Assembly (NCBI RefSeq): GCF_026210795.1
Contig: NC_089448.1
Span: 1-64,000 of the forward strand
Length of the DNA stretch: 64,000 bases
Direction of reading: 5' to 3'
DNA from: Rhizophagus irregularis
Lineage: Eukaryota; Glomeromycota; Glomeromycetes; Glomerales; Glomeraceae
Below, piece after piece: positions 12,915 to 25,204 of the stretch. How positions within the stretch are numbered: position 1 is the stretch's first letter; the number at the start of each line of letters is the position of its first letter. A program made the position numbers and the translations under genes. The notes below the pieces were generated by a model that did not search any database, had not been told where the DNA came from, and saw only the letters and a list, made by a program, of their open reading frames with translations.

Positions 12915-13883
12915 CAGTCAACTCCCTCTATAGTCACTCCTGTTATAGTCACATTCTACTATATAGTCACACCAGTTGAATGTTCAAAACACTTTATTAT
13001 TAAAAACTATCCTATATAGTCACAATCTATCTATAGTCACTATCACACCTATCCTCAAAAATCTTATATTAAAAAGAACCGTTTATAATTACAGTTATAT
13101 AAAGAATATATTAAATAACTTGGCATCTAATAATCGTACAAAGATGTATCATAGCTTGTTAGAATCGTCTCACTGAGATGAATCGAATGGTAGTAGTTTT
13201 ATCCTTTTACGATCACTGGCTGATGAGTTATTCAACAAAATGTTAAGCATCGGCATTATTATATTTCTTGATTTATGTTTACTGCGCCATTTAACATTTT
13301 GCTAAATTTCTCAGTACCTAGTGATTGTAAAAAGACAATTAATAGCTCGTTGGAATCGCCTTATCAAGACGAATCGAATGGTGGTAAGCTCATCTCTCTG
13401 TGATTAATATTGACGGAGTTACTACTTAAAAACCATTTAATATTTTTTAATTTCAGAAAATGATCTAGTGATTGGATTTTGATCAATTCGATGTATTTTA
13501 TACCATTAGATTCGTCGCATTAAGACGAATCGAATGGTAGTAAGATTGTCTCTCTAAGATCAATATTGGCAGAGTTATTACACAAAAACCATTAATATTT
13601 TTTAATTTCGGAAATTAATCTAGTGATTGGATTTCGATGTATTTTATACCATTAGAACCGTCTCATCAAGACGAATCGAATGGCGGTAAGATCATCTCTT
13701 TACGATTAATATTGGCGGAGTTACGATACAATAAAGTTTTGAGTATAATTTTGGCTAAAATTATGTTAATTTTTGGCCGGAATTATGATATACTAATATA
13801 AGAAATTTTTTATATAGTCACATCTCTTTATAATCACCAAATATGGACTGTTCCAAATGTGTAACTATAAAGAGAGTTGACTG
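12915..13883. mobile_element. Pogo-like non-autonomous element, family B, copy 1
   Basis: Ends are CAGTCAACTCCCTCTATAGTC and its inverted counterpart (CTATAAAGAGAGTTGACTG at 13,865-13,883), followed by TA; the left flank reads CA, probably a mutated TA. The 969-bp interior has no transposase. It contains four copies of a hairpin module, centred near 13,173, 13,364, 13,520 and 13,666, each built on CGTCTCATCAAGACGAATCG. Copy 2 at 41,237-44,437 matches along its whole length and carries two later insertions. Confidence 0.9.
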
Positions 13884-14098
13884 TAATACAAGTGGGCGTA
13901 GAAGTGGAGTAGTATGTCCTAAGACATATTAATATATTAATATTACAACAGATACAGCCCTTCGCTAATATATTTCATACTAGAAAACCTAAAAAATACA
14001 AATAATCATATCTACTCTTTATAAATAATATAGTTTATTATATTACTCATTTAGCCAATTTTTTTCTGATACCAAAACTTCGTAGCTTCTTTATCCGC
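13884..14098. other. Short AT-rich spacer
   Basis: No gene or named repeat is seen between the family B element and the foldback element. Confidence 0.5.
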
Positions 14099-14534
14099 TC
14101 AATATCTATATATGAAGTCAAAATTAAAGCCAAAAAGTAGAAATATTTCGACTTGGGAGGTTAAAAGTCGAAATTAAAGTCAAAATGGTCGAAATTACAT
14201 TATAGTCATGTAATTTGTATAATTATAATTTAATATAAAATTTTAAACATGAATAACTCCGTCAATATTGATGCTACAAATATAAAATATATATCATTGG
14301 AATCCTCTCGATGAGCTGAATCCAACCGTATAAAGATCATAAAAATCGAATCACTGGATGCGGAGTTCGTTAACTTTGAATTTTAATATTATTGTTTACT
14401 ATAAAATCATATGACTATGATGTAATTTTGACCATTTTGACTTTTGGAGGGGCTCAAGTCAAAATCATTTTGACCATTTTGACCATTTTAGAGGTCAAAA
14501 TTAACCAATTTCGGTTTCATGTATATCAATATCC
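14099..14534. mobile_element. Foldback element with GTCAAAAT sub-terminal repeats
   Basis: The left end (CAATATCTATATATGAAG) matches the right end inverted (GATATTGATATACATGAA). Inside both ends GTCAAAAT/GTCGAAAT motifs repeat several times, as in non-autonomous hAT elements. The centre (14,290-14,350) carries a diverged copy of the hairpin module also found in family B elements. No target duplication was identified. Confidence 0.55.
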
Positions 14535-14704
14535 TCTAAGAGGATTCATTTTAAAACTCGCTTCAAACCATTTTCAAAGTTCTCCACTTCCTTTTTAAGA
14601 ACGCCCATCCATTCACCCTGCTCTACTCGTACAAATAACGCTGTGAAAATCCTAATGATGCTGAGAGGCTCTCTTGTTAAAAGGAATTCTTCCCTTCCAT
14701 GTTT

Positions 14705-15188
14705 TACAGCTATTTTCTAAATTATTGACCCCTTTCCTGTTATTTTTAAAAAATTTTCAGATACAGTCAGACGCAATCAGACGCAGTCAGACATAGTAAT
14801 TCGGGTTGACTTATAGTGCCGGCCAGAATTATGAGTCATATGGTTACACAAATTACAAAAAAAGGAAATTTTTGAATTTGCAAAAATCACAAAAAATATT
14901 TTTGTGAGACGGGTATCGCCCTAAAGGAAATAATATCGTGTTAAATTTCCTTTTTTGGTGATACCCGTTCTACAAAAAATATTTTTTGTGATTTTTGCAA
15001 ATTCAAAAATTTCATTTTTTTGAATTTGTGTAACCATATGACTATAATTCTGGCCGGCGCTATAATCGATTCGAATATCGCGTTCGACTGCGTCTGACTG
15101 CATCTGATTGGGTACGACTGTGTCTGAAAAATTTTCAAAATTTTTTAAAAATAACAGGGAGAGGTCAATAATTTAGAAAATAGCTGTA
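14705..15188. mobile_element. 484-bp nearly complete palindrome (foldback element)
   Basis: TACAGCTATTTTCTAAATTA at 14,705 is mirrored at the right end, TAATTTAGAAAATAGCTGTA, ending at 15,188. The arms stay complementary through tandem CAGTCAGACGCA-like repeats and a GCCGGCCAGAATTATGA block. The turn is near 14,920-14,940. TA at both ends fits a TA-duplicating MITE. Open frames on the minus strand here are only arm sequence. Confidence 0.85.
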
Positions 15189-15854
15189 ATAGAGTGAAAG
15201 TTAAATGTTAGTGAAAGCTCTGCTAAGCGAAATAAAAAAATAACGTAAAGGCATAATAATTTCACTATATTGCCCTTTTAAATGACTCCATTTACTTCTC
15301 TAGCTTGCAATCACGTTGGGAGGGAAAGGGACAGGAGAATATGTAACAAACTACTTACATAAAAGTTTGTGTTCGCATAAGAATATGCGAAATGTGCATT
15401 AAAGATCTTGACATTTACAAAGGCATTAGGAGCAATGCATATACGAATTTTTTTTTACCTAACCACTCAAAGACCCGGCAATGTTATATAGATATTATTC
15501 CACTCAAAATAATAAAAATATCCCGTCCCTCTAGAGTAAATATACATATCATAAAATGCTATGCTGCTAAATATTATTCTGCTAAATATTGCGAGGAAAA
15601 AATTCGAAATATTTTTGGAGGATTGGTTTATGTGTGAAATTATTTATGCTTGCATGACGTAGTTCACAGATGATTTACGGAGTATCACCTATTACATCAT
15701 ATATACTGTAACGAGGATCAAAAATGTGCTAATTTATGTTGCACATGTCTACATGCATTGTGATTGGACAATATTAAGATAAGTTGCAAAAAAATTATTA
15801 TAATAAATATGAATATGTAACATACTATTTTAATAAAGAATCTATAGTCAGGAA
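15189..15854. other. AT-rich DNA, no gene seen
   Basis: An open frame at 15,392-15,637 has no recognisable domain. Nothing else is supported. Confidence 0.45.
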
Positions 15855-16458
15855 AATTCGTTGCACATACTTACAATTATTATTTAAATCTGAGAAATCT
15901 ATAGTAGTATACTTTCCATTGATACTAATATTTCCAGTTTTATAATAGTCAATATCTAGTAAATTATATTGAACTTCTAACAAAGTTCTCATTGCCATTG
16001 TTTAGGTATTTGTCAATACGGTAATATTCAAGATTTGATAGCCACTTTAACATATAAGACTATCCTGAATATTTAACGATTCTATAGCCTTGTAGATGTA
16101 ATTCTATAAAAGCAACTATGTATGCTACATTATTTAATCGTTCTCATAATTTCTTCAGATGATCATTGCCACATTTGATGGTATTTTCACAAATAATTAC
16201 TAAGGAGTCACATACAGTGCAATAAATATTAAATGAGTGTCTTCCAGCTTTAAATTCCCCATCTTTATAAGATCTTTCAATCATCTGGATAAATCCATTC
16301 TTGGAAAAGTATTTTGGGTTATATTCAAGAAGTTTCTTAAATGGATAACGAACACAAGAACACCACATTTCTGGTGTTTCACCACTATACCTATATTGCA
16401 GATTGTTTAACACCTGCACTACTACAGGATTTAAACCAGAATAGTTAGTTTTAACCAT
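15855..16458 (-). pseudogene. Decayed gene of unknown family, minus strand
   Basis: The open frame 16,458 to 16,144 encodes 104 residues with a Cys-rich segment (YCTVCDSLVIICE, later KCGND) that could bind zinc. After the TGA at 16,144-16,146 the same frame continues with protein-like sequence (ERLNNVAYIVAFIELHLQ) to a TAG near 16,060, then more coding-like sequence. A shift of frame leads to MAMRTLLEVQYNLLD and a plausible GTAAGTATG donor near 15,866. This pattern of good protein sequence broken by single stops indicates a recently inactivated gene. I do not recognise the family. Confidence 0.45.
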
Positions 16459-17143
16459 TTTACGGATATAGGAACTTTATAGCTATTTATAGTTGTTTTA
16501 GCGATTTTAAAGACTTATAGCAATTTATAGCAAGTATATTATAATAAATATCAGATTCATTTTTATTCAATTACAAGCACACATATAGGGGTCATCTCTC
16601 GGCTATGCTAATTTTTTACATGCATATAATTCGGTTTGTGGCATGGTATCACAGGCATCACCCTATCTCCTAGTCAACTCACTCAAATCACGAAATGAGT
16701 TACAGACCACCAATCGGGTTCCTAAGTCGTTTTCTTGCTAACCTTTTATCATATACACGTATTTATGAAATATGGATTTGCCACTATAATAAATTACATT
16801 TTTCGATTCGTATACATAAAAATCACGTGCGCGTGAACAATTGTTCACGCCAATCACTTTTGCAAAGAAAAAATTTCGATCAAAATACATGGGTTAAACG
16901 TACACATTCGATGTTCGTACTGTTCGTACAATAAACATGATTATAATGTATAAAAAAATTGGCATATAGACGATGCACACGCAAAAAGTAAACAACAAAA
17001 ATAATTAAGATAATTGATATTTCGCATTGTAACATTTTTGTTTAATATGAAAGCGTGTATCAATATTAATGAATATAACTATTTAATTGTCCATATTTTA
17101 AGCCAACATATGAATTTTTATGCACCACCTAATTAAGCCCTGA
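16459..17143. other. Intergenic DNA, no gene seen
   Basis: An open frame at 16,695-16,934 has no domain or splice context. This stretch would contain the 3' flank of the minus-strand gene that ends at 17,144. Confidence 0.45.
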
Positions 17144-19499
17144 CTATCGGTACCCGTATTTTCTTAGGTGAAGAATTTGACTTTCGATAATATGGGTGAG
17201 GGGATTTGATGATTGAGTTGATGATGGGAATAAATTTATAGTACAAATAGTAGATTTTACCCTTTCCTACGTAAATAAAAACAATGAGATTACATTGCAA
17301 AGCGACTTTTTTGAAGATCATGAAGTAGGGTTCTTACCAATAACGAATATAGAGTAGATACTACGGTAATTATGTTTAAAAAATTCGCGTTTTCCGTTGG
17401 GAACAATACTTTCGATAATAGATTAAAACGGTATAGACCTTCATATGCCAAATCAATGCTAAAGATTTTAATTTCGCTTCCTATTATTGGTTTTATATCT
17501 GATTAGCTTGGCAATCAAGCATCAGCAAAGTTATAATAGTGGTACTTACCACAAATTAATATACCGTACGTTTCTAGACCAGCCACATAACCGTAAATGT
17601 TAATAATAAGGTCTAGAGACCCTTTCATGAATTCTGCTAGTTTAATTATACTTTTATTTACGGTGTTAAGGCAATGTGGTGGCTTTATCTCACCAAACAT
17701 GAGTTCCCTGTCGGTGTCATCAATTTTTGTTAGGATCCGGAAATCTGGTTTTCTACCATGGTTATGACCGTCCAATAAGCGTCTCTCCTTGGAACTTTCG
17801 GATTCACCATTGGCCCTTTGTTTCAATAAAGAAAATGTAAGTATATATTAAGTATACTATAATAATTATATGAAACTTACCAAACCAATGAGAATTCGGC
17901 TTTGTTGAATATTTCTTCGAGAATTTGGTGACAATATCGATGGACGAAAGTGTCTTCATCCAATTTTTTACTCTCATTATAACTCACGGAAGATAAGTAG
18001 ATAAAACTGCAAGGCAGAAAATGAGAATTAATAATACCATTAACAAATATTTTTATTAAATTTAGAACTTACAAATTTCTCGAAACAATCTGGACACAAT
18101 CAAAGATGTCTTTGTCTTCGTCCGTTAATAATGAATTCCCTTTTGACCAGTTGTTGCGCCATTTTGTATTGAGTAATTGTTGTCACTCAAAAGCTAAAAA
18201 AAAAATAAAAATAAAAATAAACAAACTGATGTGTTTGCTGATAGCTTATAATAATATCAACGAAGGTACTTACCCTGCTGTATTCGATTATTACAAGATC
18301 AGCAACTGTTGGCAACTCCTTCGGAGTTAGTGATCTTGGACGAACTTCGCTCCATGTCTTTTCGGAACATTCAAGGTATTCTGGTTTGAATTCATTGCAG
18401 TACATAATTGACGATAGGCACCTGTAAATAGTATATACAAAGTTAAATATTGTAATCAAAATTCCGTAGTCTTGCATAGAAAAATACTTACAATATCAAA
18501 CTAATTTCTTTCGCATATGATAAAGTCGGATTAGTTTTCAATTTTTCAATCGACTTTAACTGAAAATTACGAAAATCGGTAGAGATGTTGTGTCCATTTT
18601 GTGTTACCCACTATACAAAAAGAGAACAGGATCAGAATATATCAGGATAAAAATACCACAAAACGATATTTCTCAATGCTTACGTCATTTTCAGAGAAAT
18701 TATTTATGACAACTTTATCAATCGCGTGACTCCATGACAAGACAATCTTGAGTAATATGAACCAAATTAATCAATGCCAAAGTTGTGGCAATATTTTTGA
18801 AAGATTATGTTATCATCGATTAACACTAACCTTGTATTTCGTTGAATCTTCCACTGTCTGTGCTATAAAAGGATTATTGTCGCCCTCAAGTGTAATCACT
18901 CCATCAGATTCATAGCGGTCATTTGACTTTAAAGAGAAAACAGATTAGGAACGGGCTTATGCACATCATACGACAAACAAACCGAAAAAAAAATTACTGG
19001 AGAGGCCTCAGTTGATGCATCTGCAACGTCAGCTGATTCTTCGTCATAAGATAGAGGGGGAGTGTGAGTGTGACTGCGAAGGTTGGGAGGAGAAGTGATG
19101 GTTGGAGAAGCTTCTTCGGCTGTCGTTTTCTTTCGTTCTTGAAATTCACATTCATTCGTGAGTGACGTTCAATTTATAGATGCAAGACAAAGGTTTAGAA
19201 AAACATAAATAACATCTTACTCTTTCCGCTGACGTTATAGGTATGGATGCAGATTCCAGGTTTGTAATTGCGCCATCACTCAGAGCGTCTGCATAGCGTT
19301 GGACATGCTTTACAGCTTGAATAACACCACCAGTCTATATCATTGCAAACACAATTGTAGTCAGATGGTTCCGTATCTGCAGTTAACATTGAAAAGTCAC
19401 CCTATGAAGCTCCAAATTTGTCTTTTCCTGCTCCATCCGAAGAATATCTCTTTCGTTTTTGGTAGCAAGCCAGAGGTTGTCAATTTCCTTGCGTCGGTC
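17144..19499 (-). pseudogene. Twelve-exon gene with PD...ExK nuclease-like signature, degraded
   Basis: Exons in transcript order: 19,499-19,401, 19,334-19,221, 19,129-18,998, 18,926-18,831, 18,746-18,684, 18,610-18,492, 18,421-18,274, 18,193-18,073, 18,006-17,881, 17,815-17,550, 17,458-17,338, 17,266-17,144. All introns are GT-AG and about 60-90 nt. The N-terminal exon is charged and coiled-coil-like (ERDILRMEQEKTNLELH). The middle is acidic and Pro/Ser-rich. The C-terminal part holds KLDEDTFVHRYCHQILEEIF, then GRKPDFRILTKI and FGEIKPP: a PD...ExK arrangement, as in PD-(D/E)XK nucleases. Reading phase is kept across most junctions. Exon 18,193-18,073 needs a one-base correction in an A-run to avoid a stop, the junction 17,550/17,458 is out of phase by one, and no start codon was found upstream of 19,499. 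The nuclease role is inference; the catalytic fold needs a structural search. Confidence 0.7.
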
Positions 19500-19570
19500 C
19501 TGAGAAAACAAACAAATTTTGTTTACTAGATCCACCAAACAAAGTTTTCTCTGTCTTACCAATAGTGTGC

Positions 19571-19803
19571 TACAGAAAGCCACGACGAGCTAACAGCCAT
19601 CAAAGGGATAGCTAACAGCTACCCTCCTAGTCGTGGATACCTATCAGGCATTTAGAGCTCTACTCCCTAACAGAAGCTAGCAGACCACAACGAGCTACTC
19701 CCTAACAGAAGCTAGCAGACCACAACGAGCTAACAGCCCATTGGAAGAACAGCTAACAGCCACTCCTCCTGTTGTAGATGAAGTTGTAACGAAACAGCTT
19801 TCT
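19571..19803. repeat. GC-richer block with a 35-bp tandem duplication
   Basis: This stretch is clearly richer in G and C than its surroundings. A 35-bp unit starting TACTCCCTAACAGAAGCTAG is repeated exactly at 19,661-19,695 and 19,696-19,730, with shorter echoes of GAGCTAACAGCC on both sides. It begins just beyond a good donor site (19,558, minus strand) of the neighbouring gene, so it occupies the place where that gene's first exon should be. Confidence 0.7.
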
Positions 19804-20065
19804 TTTCATATAGAGACTCTTATCTTGCTATAGCACTATAGCAACACCCAAAAACATAATAATAAAGACACTCGCCTTAATAGTAGCCAAGAGACTGTTG
19901 GCTTTCCTAACTTTATTGACGTCAGAGCTCGTATTAGAAATCTCCGTATATTTTTATATTATTTTATTTCGGTTTTTTGGTCAAATTTTATTGGCTAAAA
20001 TTTTTGGGACATGAAAATTTCTGTGCAACGTAAGTAAATAAAAACCACACGTAAAATTTTCTTAA

Positions 20066-20811
20066 ATGTCTCGAGATATTGGCGACATCAACAGAGAATC
20101 TCTGGAAGCATATAAAGAATATGAAGCATGCTTAACTACTACCATGTATGGCGATACATATTTGGACCCTGAAAAATGTAAAGCCAGGGGTTTTGATCCA
20201 ATCAAGTAAGAGGTTTATCAACTTTGTTTCTTTGATCACTTTTCTGATGTGTCTCTTTCTACAGAGCATTTGAAGAAGAAGAAGAAAGAATCGATTTGTC
20301 TTTGGAATGGATTGAAAGAACAACAAAAGAAAAAGGATTTCGCGCTCAATTCCAGGAATGGCTTGACAAAGCGTAGGCTGGCGTCTTGTTGCCGTTAATT
20401 ACAAAACGAAATAATAGAAACTAATACCACCTCCTTTCATAGTCCGCAAGAATTTGTAAATAAAGATCCGAAATCTCTAGTTTACTTTGACGACTTGGAT
20501 GGCTCTCCAAAGAAAGGAAATAAGAGTAAAAAGCTATCCAAAAAGGTATTTATTTTAATTTGCTTATCACGTGTTTGATATTGTTGTTGACTCTTTCTTT
20601 AAAAATTCAGAAAATTCGTTCTTTACTGAGCAAAGCTTCACACTTTGTGGACCGTAAAGTCAAACTTGATGATGGATTCTGTGTTAAGATTGTTAAGGTC
20701 ATTAGTGCGAAGATGGACAAAGACGGTGTTTTTTTAGAGGTGGAAGAAAAAGTGGGAGATGAATTAGAATATTACGAAATTATGTATCAGCAAGATATGA
20801 TTAGATTATAA
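20066..20811 (+). CDS. Orphan four-exon gene, 183-residue protein of unknown function
   Basis: Exons are 20,066-20,205, 20,265-20,372, 20,443-20,545 and 20,611-20,811. Every junction is GT-AG and keeps frame, and the total (552 nt) gives 183 residues plus TAA. The ATG is the first in frame after the AT-rich leader. The protein is soluble-looking: an N-terminal half with an EEEEE stretch (about residues 50-54) and predicted helices, a short basic linker (KKGNKSKKLSKK, about residues 106-117), and a C-terminal domain with alternating hydrophobic/acidic strands ending in a YEIMYQQDMIRL tail. I see no signal peptide, membrane segment or known catalytic motif. It is divergently oriented from the minus-strand gene on its left, with about 500 bp between them. 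The intact splicing and frame suggest it is functional. Confidence 0.85.
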
Positions 20812-20869
20812 TTTACTTATTCTTTGATTGACGTAAACAACCTCATTTACCCAAATTATGTATCTTTGG

Positions 20870-21023
20870 TCATAATAATATTCGTTTAACGCAATAAAGT
20901 AAATCGGCAACTTTATCAATTGATGCTGGGACTCGCATTAAATGGCCTAGGATCCGCGTATTCCCTCCCTCTTTGGTAGCATCATATATTTCATTCGCAA
21001 CTCTAGCATTCTGATTTATGTAT
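20870..21023 (-). CDS. Terminal exon or gene fragment of unknown family
   Basis: Read on the minus strand, a TTTTTCAG acceptor at 21,024 is followed by 51 sense codons and a TGA at 20,870-20,872. The peptide (starting YINQNARVANEIYD, ending LLYCVKRILL) looks like real protein. Good donors lie upstream at about 21,440 and 21,180, but no upstream exon joins in a compatible frame. It may be the last exon of a gene whose 5' part is lost or not recognised. It is convergent with the orphan gene and ends only about 60 bp from it. Confidence 0.45.
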
Positions 21024-21999
21024 CTGAAAAATCAATACAATTGCATCGAAAATTTTTTCTGAAAATGCTTAATTATAGAATTTCTAGATCGAGTTATGGC
21101 ACGTTCTCATAATTTTGCATTTTTTTTTATATGCAGTATTGTAAAGCATGCGTAAAATAAGTTATTTCTTTGCTCTCTTACATTTTCGGAAAATATCTAC
21201 AGATAATTTATTTCTATCATTATTGCTAACTACGAGATTCTCACCCATAATCTTTCTCTACACTAGAATTCCGAAATAAATTAATCTATATCACTCCCAC
21301 CCACACAGACTATGTAAGATTATTTCCCGCAAGAGAATTTCCTCGAGATGAAATGATTTTGAATCTATAGGAAGAATTCTTAAGATTAGCAATGAGTTAA
21401 AAAAATAAAACAAGAAGAGGGCTTATAATTCACACTTACCGTTATAATTCATTTTTATAATATTCCACATCGCCTCATAATCAATAAATTTTGTTGCTTA
21501 AATGCATTGTAATAAAGATATTTCGATTTTTTTTATCGTCAGTTCGATTTTATTCGATATGCGCACTGTATCAGGTGATAAAAAATATATATGTATCTGA
21601 TTAGTCACGTGACAACGATCACGGCGAATATCAAATATGCAGAAAGAATCAAGAAAGGTAATATGTCCGCTTTATCTTTGAGCATCTATAGAGCCAGAAA
21701 AAAAATGATTAGCATCGTGATGACGATTTTCTAGAATCAAGCCAAGAAATCGAACAAACCGACTTTGTTATTACTTTGCGGAATATCTAATTTGATTGAT
21801 TGTTGATATTGTTGATGTTAATAGTGGTATAAAAAGGTGGGCTACGTATAATTATAGGTTTTTTATTTGTCGGCATCCTGAACCATTAAGTGTAGCATAT
21901 TTTCTTGCCGCATTAATAGTTGTAGGTGAAACCTAAATTAATATCATCAAATTTATTTAGAATATTTCACGAAGATATACAAGAATATAGTTCATATTA
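21024..21999. other. Intergenic DNA, no gene confirmed
   Basis: No coding region is supported. Two isolated donor-like sites on the minus strand (near 21,180 and 21,440) could belong to lost exons of the gene fragment ending at 20,870. Confidence 0.4.
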
Positions 22000-23190
22000 T
22001 ATTTACTCCAAGTCTATTTTATAATTCCTGATAAGAAAATTGATGTGCAATAATGGATAAAATTCGTCGTATCTCATCAAGACCCTTTGGATTTTGTGTT
22101 AAACTTTTCACAAAACAATCCCAAAATATTTGTGACAGATTTTAAACACTTGATGGATATGAATTTAAAAAGCCTAGTTGAAAGAAATTCTTCAAAGCAT
22201 TTTATCATCCATAGGATCTAAAGATCGTGAACAAAATTTATGCTGTTTTTTATATGAATTGTGATAATTCCTAATGTAAAATGAGATAAATCAGTTATAA
22301 AATACAATTACCAGAGATATTTCACTATTAAAAGGTATTATATCTGTACAACCGGCAGCTTTAAGCATAGAGCTCCAAGCTTGCATTTCACGATCACTAA
22401 ATTGGTAATTTTTTGGATATAAATTTATAAGGATTGTATTTATTTCAATAATATTTCCCACTGTTTAAATAATTGTAACCAATTTATTCCAACAATAGTT
22501 TGTCTTTTGAGGTAATATTCATATAAACTATTCATTAGTTCTTTATTACTCCATTGAAATGGTTGACACTTTGAAATATATAATTGTCATAATGCAGATC
22601 GTGTATATGCACGCTTAAGTCCAAATAATTGTATACCTTGGAATTTTTCCAAAATTCCAATTTTTTGCCAAATTTCTCAGGTGAAGTGGTGAACTACCTT
22701 TATAATGTGAAATTTTAGTGCTATTATTTATTCATACTTCTACTATGGACTTGTTTTTTATAAATTTTTGAACAAAAATACAACATTCTTTTCTAAAAAT
22801 ATGAATAAAAGAAGCCATATATCCTTATCCAGCATCCAACCAACTTTCTTTTTTAGAAGCACCTAAACTGAAAACCATAATAGTCAATTTATCTGCTATA
22901 CTAATAGAATAATATATAAGGGCGAAATTCTATATCTTGTAATAATTTAGTAAATATTGAATCCTTATCAAAACCCATAACCACTGAACCTGAAATTTTT
23001 GTTTGAGTTTTGAAAATTTGTCTATATAAAGAAGTAATTGCATTAGTTGGATTATCTTCAATTTCACTAAAATCAGAATTATATTGACAAGTATAACCAG
23101 GTTAATTCAAATCAAACTTGTTTTCTTCTAAAATAAGCATAATAAATTTTTTTCTATTTATTTCTACTTGTGTTCTTATACCAATCTGAA
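22000..23190 (-). pseudogene. Heavily decayed protein-coding gene, unknown family
   Basis: On the minus strand, from about 23,190 down to 22,030, protein-like stretches appear in shifting frames: INRKKFIMLILEENKFDL, NAITSLYRQIFKTQTKISG, GFDKDSIFTKLLQDIEF, MVFSLGASKKESWLDAG, ELMNSLYEYYLKRQTIVG, NLYPKNYQFSDREMQAWSS and LIQ-like tails. Single stops and several frameshifts separate them. A GTAATT...TTAG intron-like piece lies near 22,270-22,315. The succession reads as one gene of at least 350 codons that has accumulated many lesions. I recognise no family with confidence. Confidence 0.5.
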
Positions 23191-23384
23191 TAGGATACAT
23201 TATTTCCTTTTTTTGGCAATAGCCATTCCACAAAATCGATTTTTATAGAAACCACTTTGGCATTTTGTGTAACATTAATTTCCTTTTTAGGAAAATTCAT
23301 AATTCCTGCCAGAGTTAAGTGCATAATTCTGGCTGAATTACATATTTACAAATTATAGCTTTAGAATTTATAACATATTTATTC

Positions 23385-23560
23385 AGATTCAAATCAGATT
23401 TAAATCAGATCAGATCAGATTCAGATCAGATCAGATTTGAATCTGATTAAATCTGATCTGATTCAGATTAAATTTTAAACCGATCTGATTTAGATCAGAT
23501 CAGATCAGATTTAATTAATTTCGATCGATTAATCAAGAAAATTTGATTGATTTGATCTGA
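23385..23560. repeat. GATCA/TCAGAT simple repeat with inverted arms
   Basis: Runs of CAGATCAGATCAGATT on the left and ATCTGATCTGATTC on the right form a loose palindrome. Such clusters resemble the sub-terminal repeats of the hAT-like elements elsewhere in the window, so this may be one end of a decayed element that includes the mini-exon array to its right. Confidence 0.6.
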
Positions 23561-23589
23561 TCTGTTAGAAGCACTATTTCCATCATTCT

Positions 23590-24462
<873 letters not shown>

Positions 24463-24479
24463 TCACAGTTGGAATGTTT

Positions 24480-24858
24480 TGTAAATGACTGATATAGTTG
24501 TTGAGCAAAATAAGCAAAATATTTTGCTGTTCAAGAGGAAAGGAGTGGGAAGAAAAAAAGGGAAGGTGAAAGGGCAGAGGAAGAGGAAAGGGAAGGCGAG
24601 AATAAAAGAGAAAGAGGAAAATGAAATGGAAGGGGAAAATGAACGAGAAAGGGAAAATGAAATGGGAAGGGGAGAACGAAAGAGAAAGAGGAAAATGAAA
24701 TAAAAAGGGGAAAACGAAATGGGAAGAAGAGAACAAAAGAGAAAAAGGGAAGAACAAAAGAGAAAGGGAAAAATGAAAGAAAAAGGGGGGAAATAAACGA
24801 AATGGGAAGGGGAGAATGAAAGGGAACAAAATGGGAGGGAGAACGAAAGGGAAAGGGA
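24480..24858. repeat. Polypurine tract (GA-rich + strand), about 330 nt
   Basis: From about 24,530 the + strand is almost only G and A, with repeats of GAGAAAGGGAAAATGAA and GGGAAGGGGAGAACGAAAG. Open frames on both strands across it are composition artefacts. Long purine mirror tracts of this kind can adopt triplex structures. Confidence 0.85.
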
Positions 24859-24954
24859 TAGAATTCCGAATGGGTCAGGTCAGGTTAGGTTATATCAGGT
24901 TGTCTGTTTGATCTGACCTGACCTGAAACCTGAAAAATTTCAGGACTATTTTTA

Positions 24955-25200
24955 TTAAAGTATTGAAAAAAAACGGTACAAAACTTTTTTTTTTAATATA
25001 ATATTATGAAAAAAAACGTTTTTGCAACATTATTTATTAAAATATTGAAAAAAAATATTGCAAAACGTTTTTTTTAATATAACATTATGAAAAAAATGTT
25101 TTCACAACATTATTATTGAAATATCAAAAAAAAAAACATTACAAAACATTTTTTAATATAATATTATGAAAAAAACGTTTTCACAACGTTTTTTCTTGAA
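24955..25200. repeat. AT-rich tandem repeat with AAAACGTT/AACGTTTT arms
   Basis: Units of about 60 bp alternate AAAAAACGTTTT-like and TAATATAATATTATG segments, three to four copies with drift. It lies inside the hAT-like element. Confidence 0.7.
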
Positions 25201-25204
25201 TATT

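Noticed and set aside
12976-13176. Matching 66-residue frames at 12,976 and 41,298
   Set aside because: They match because they lie in two copies of one non-coding family B element.
14921-15138. Two overlapping minus-strand frames
   Set aside because: They lie inside the arm of a long palindrome and have no domain; the arm on the other side gives related text.
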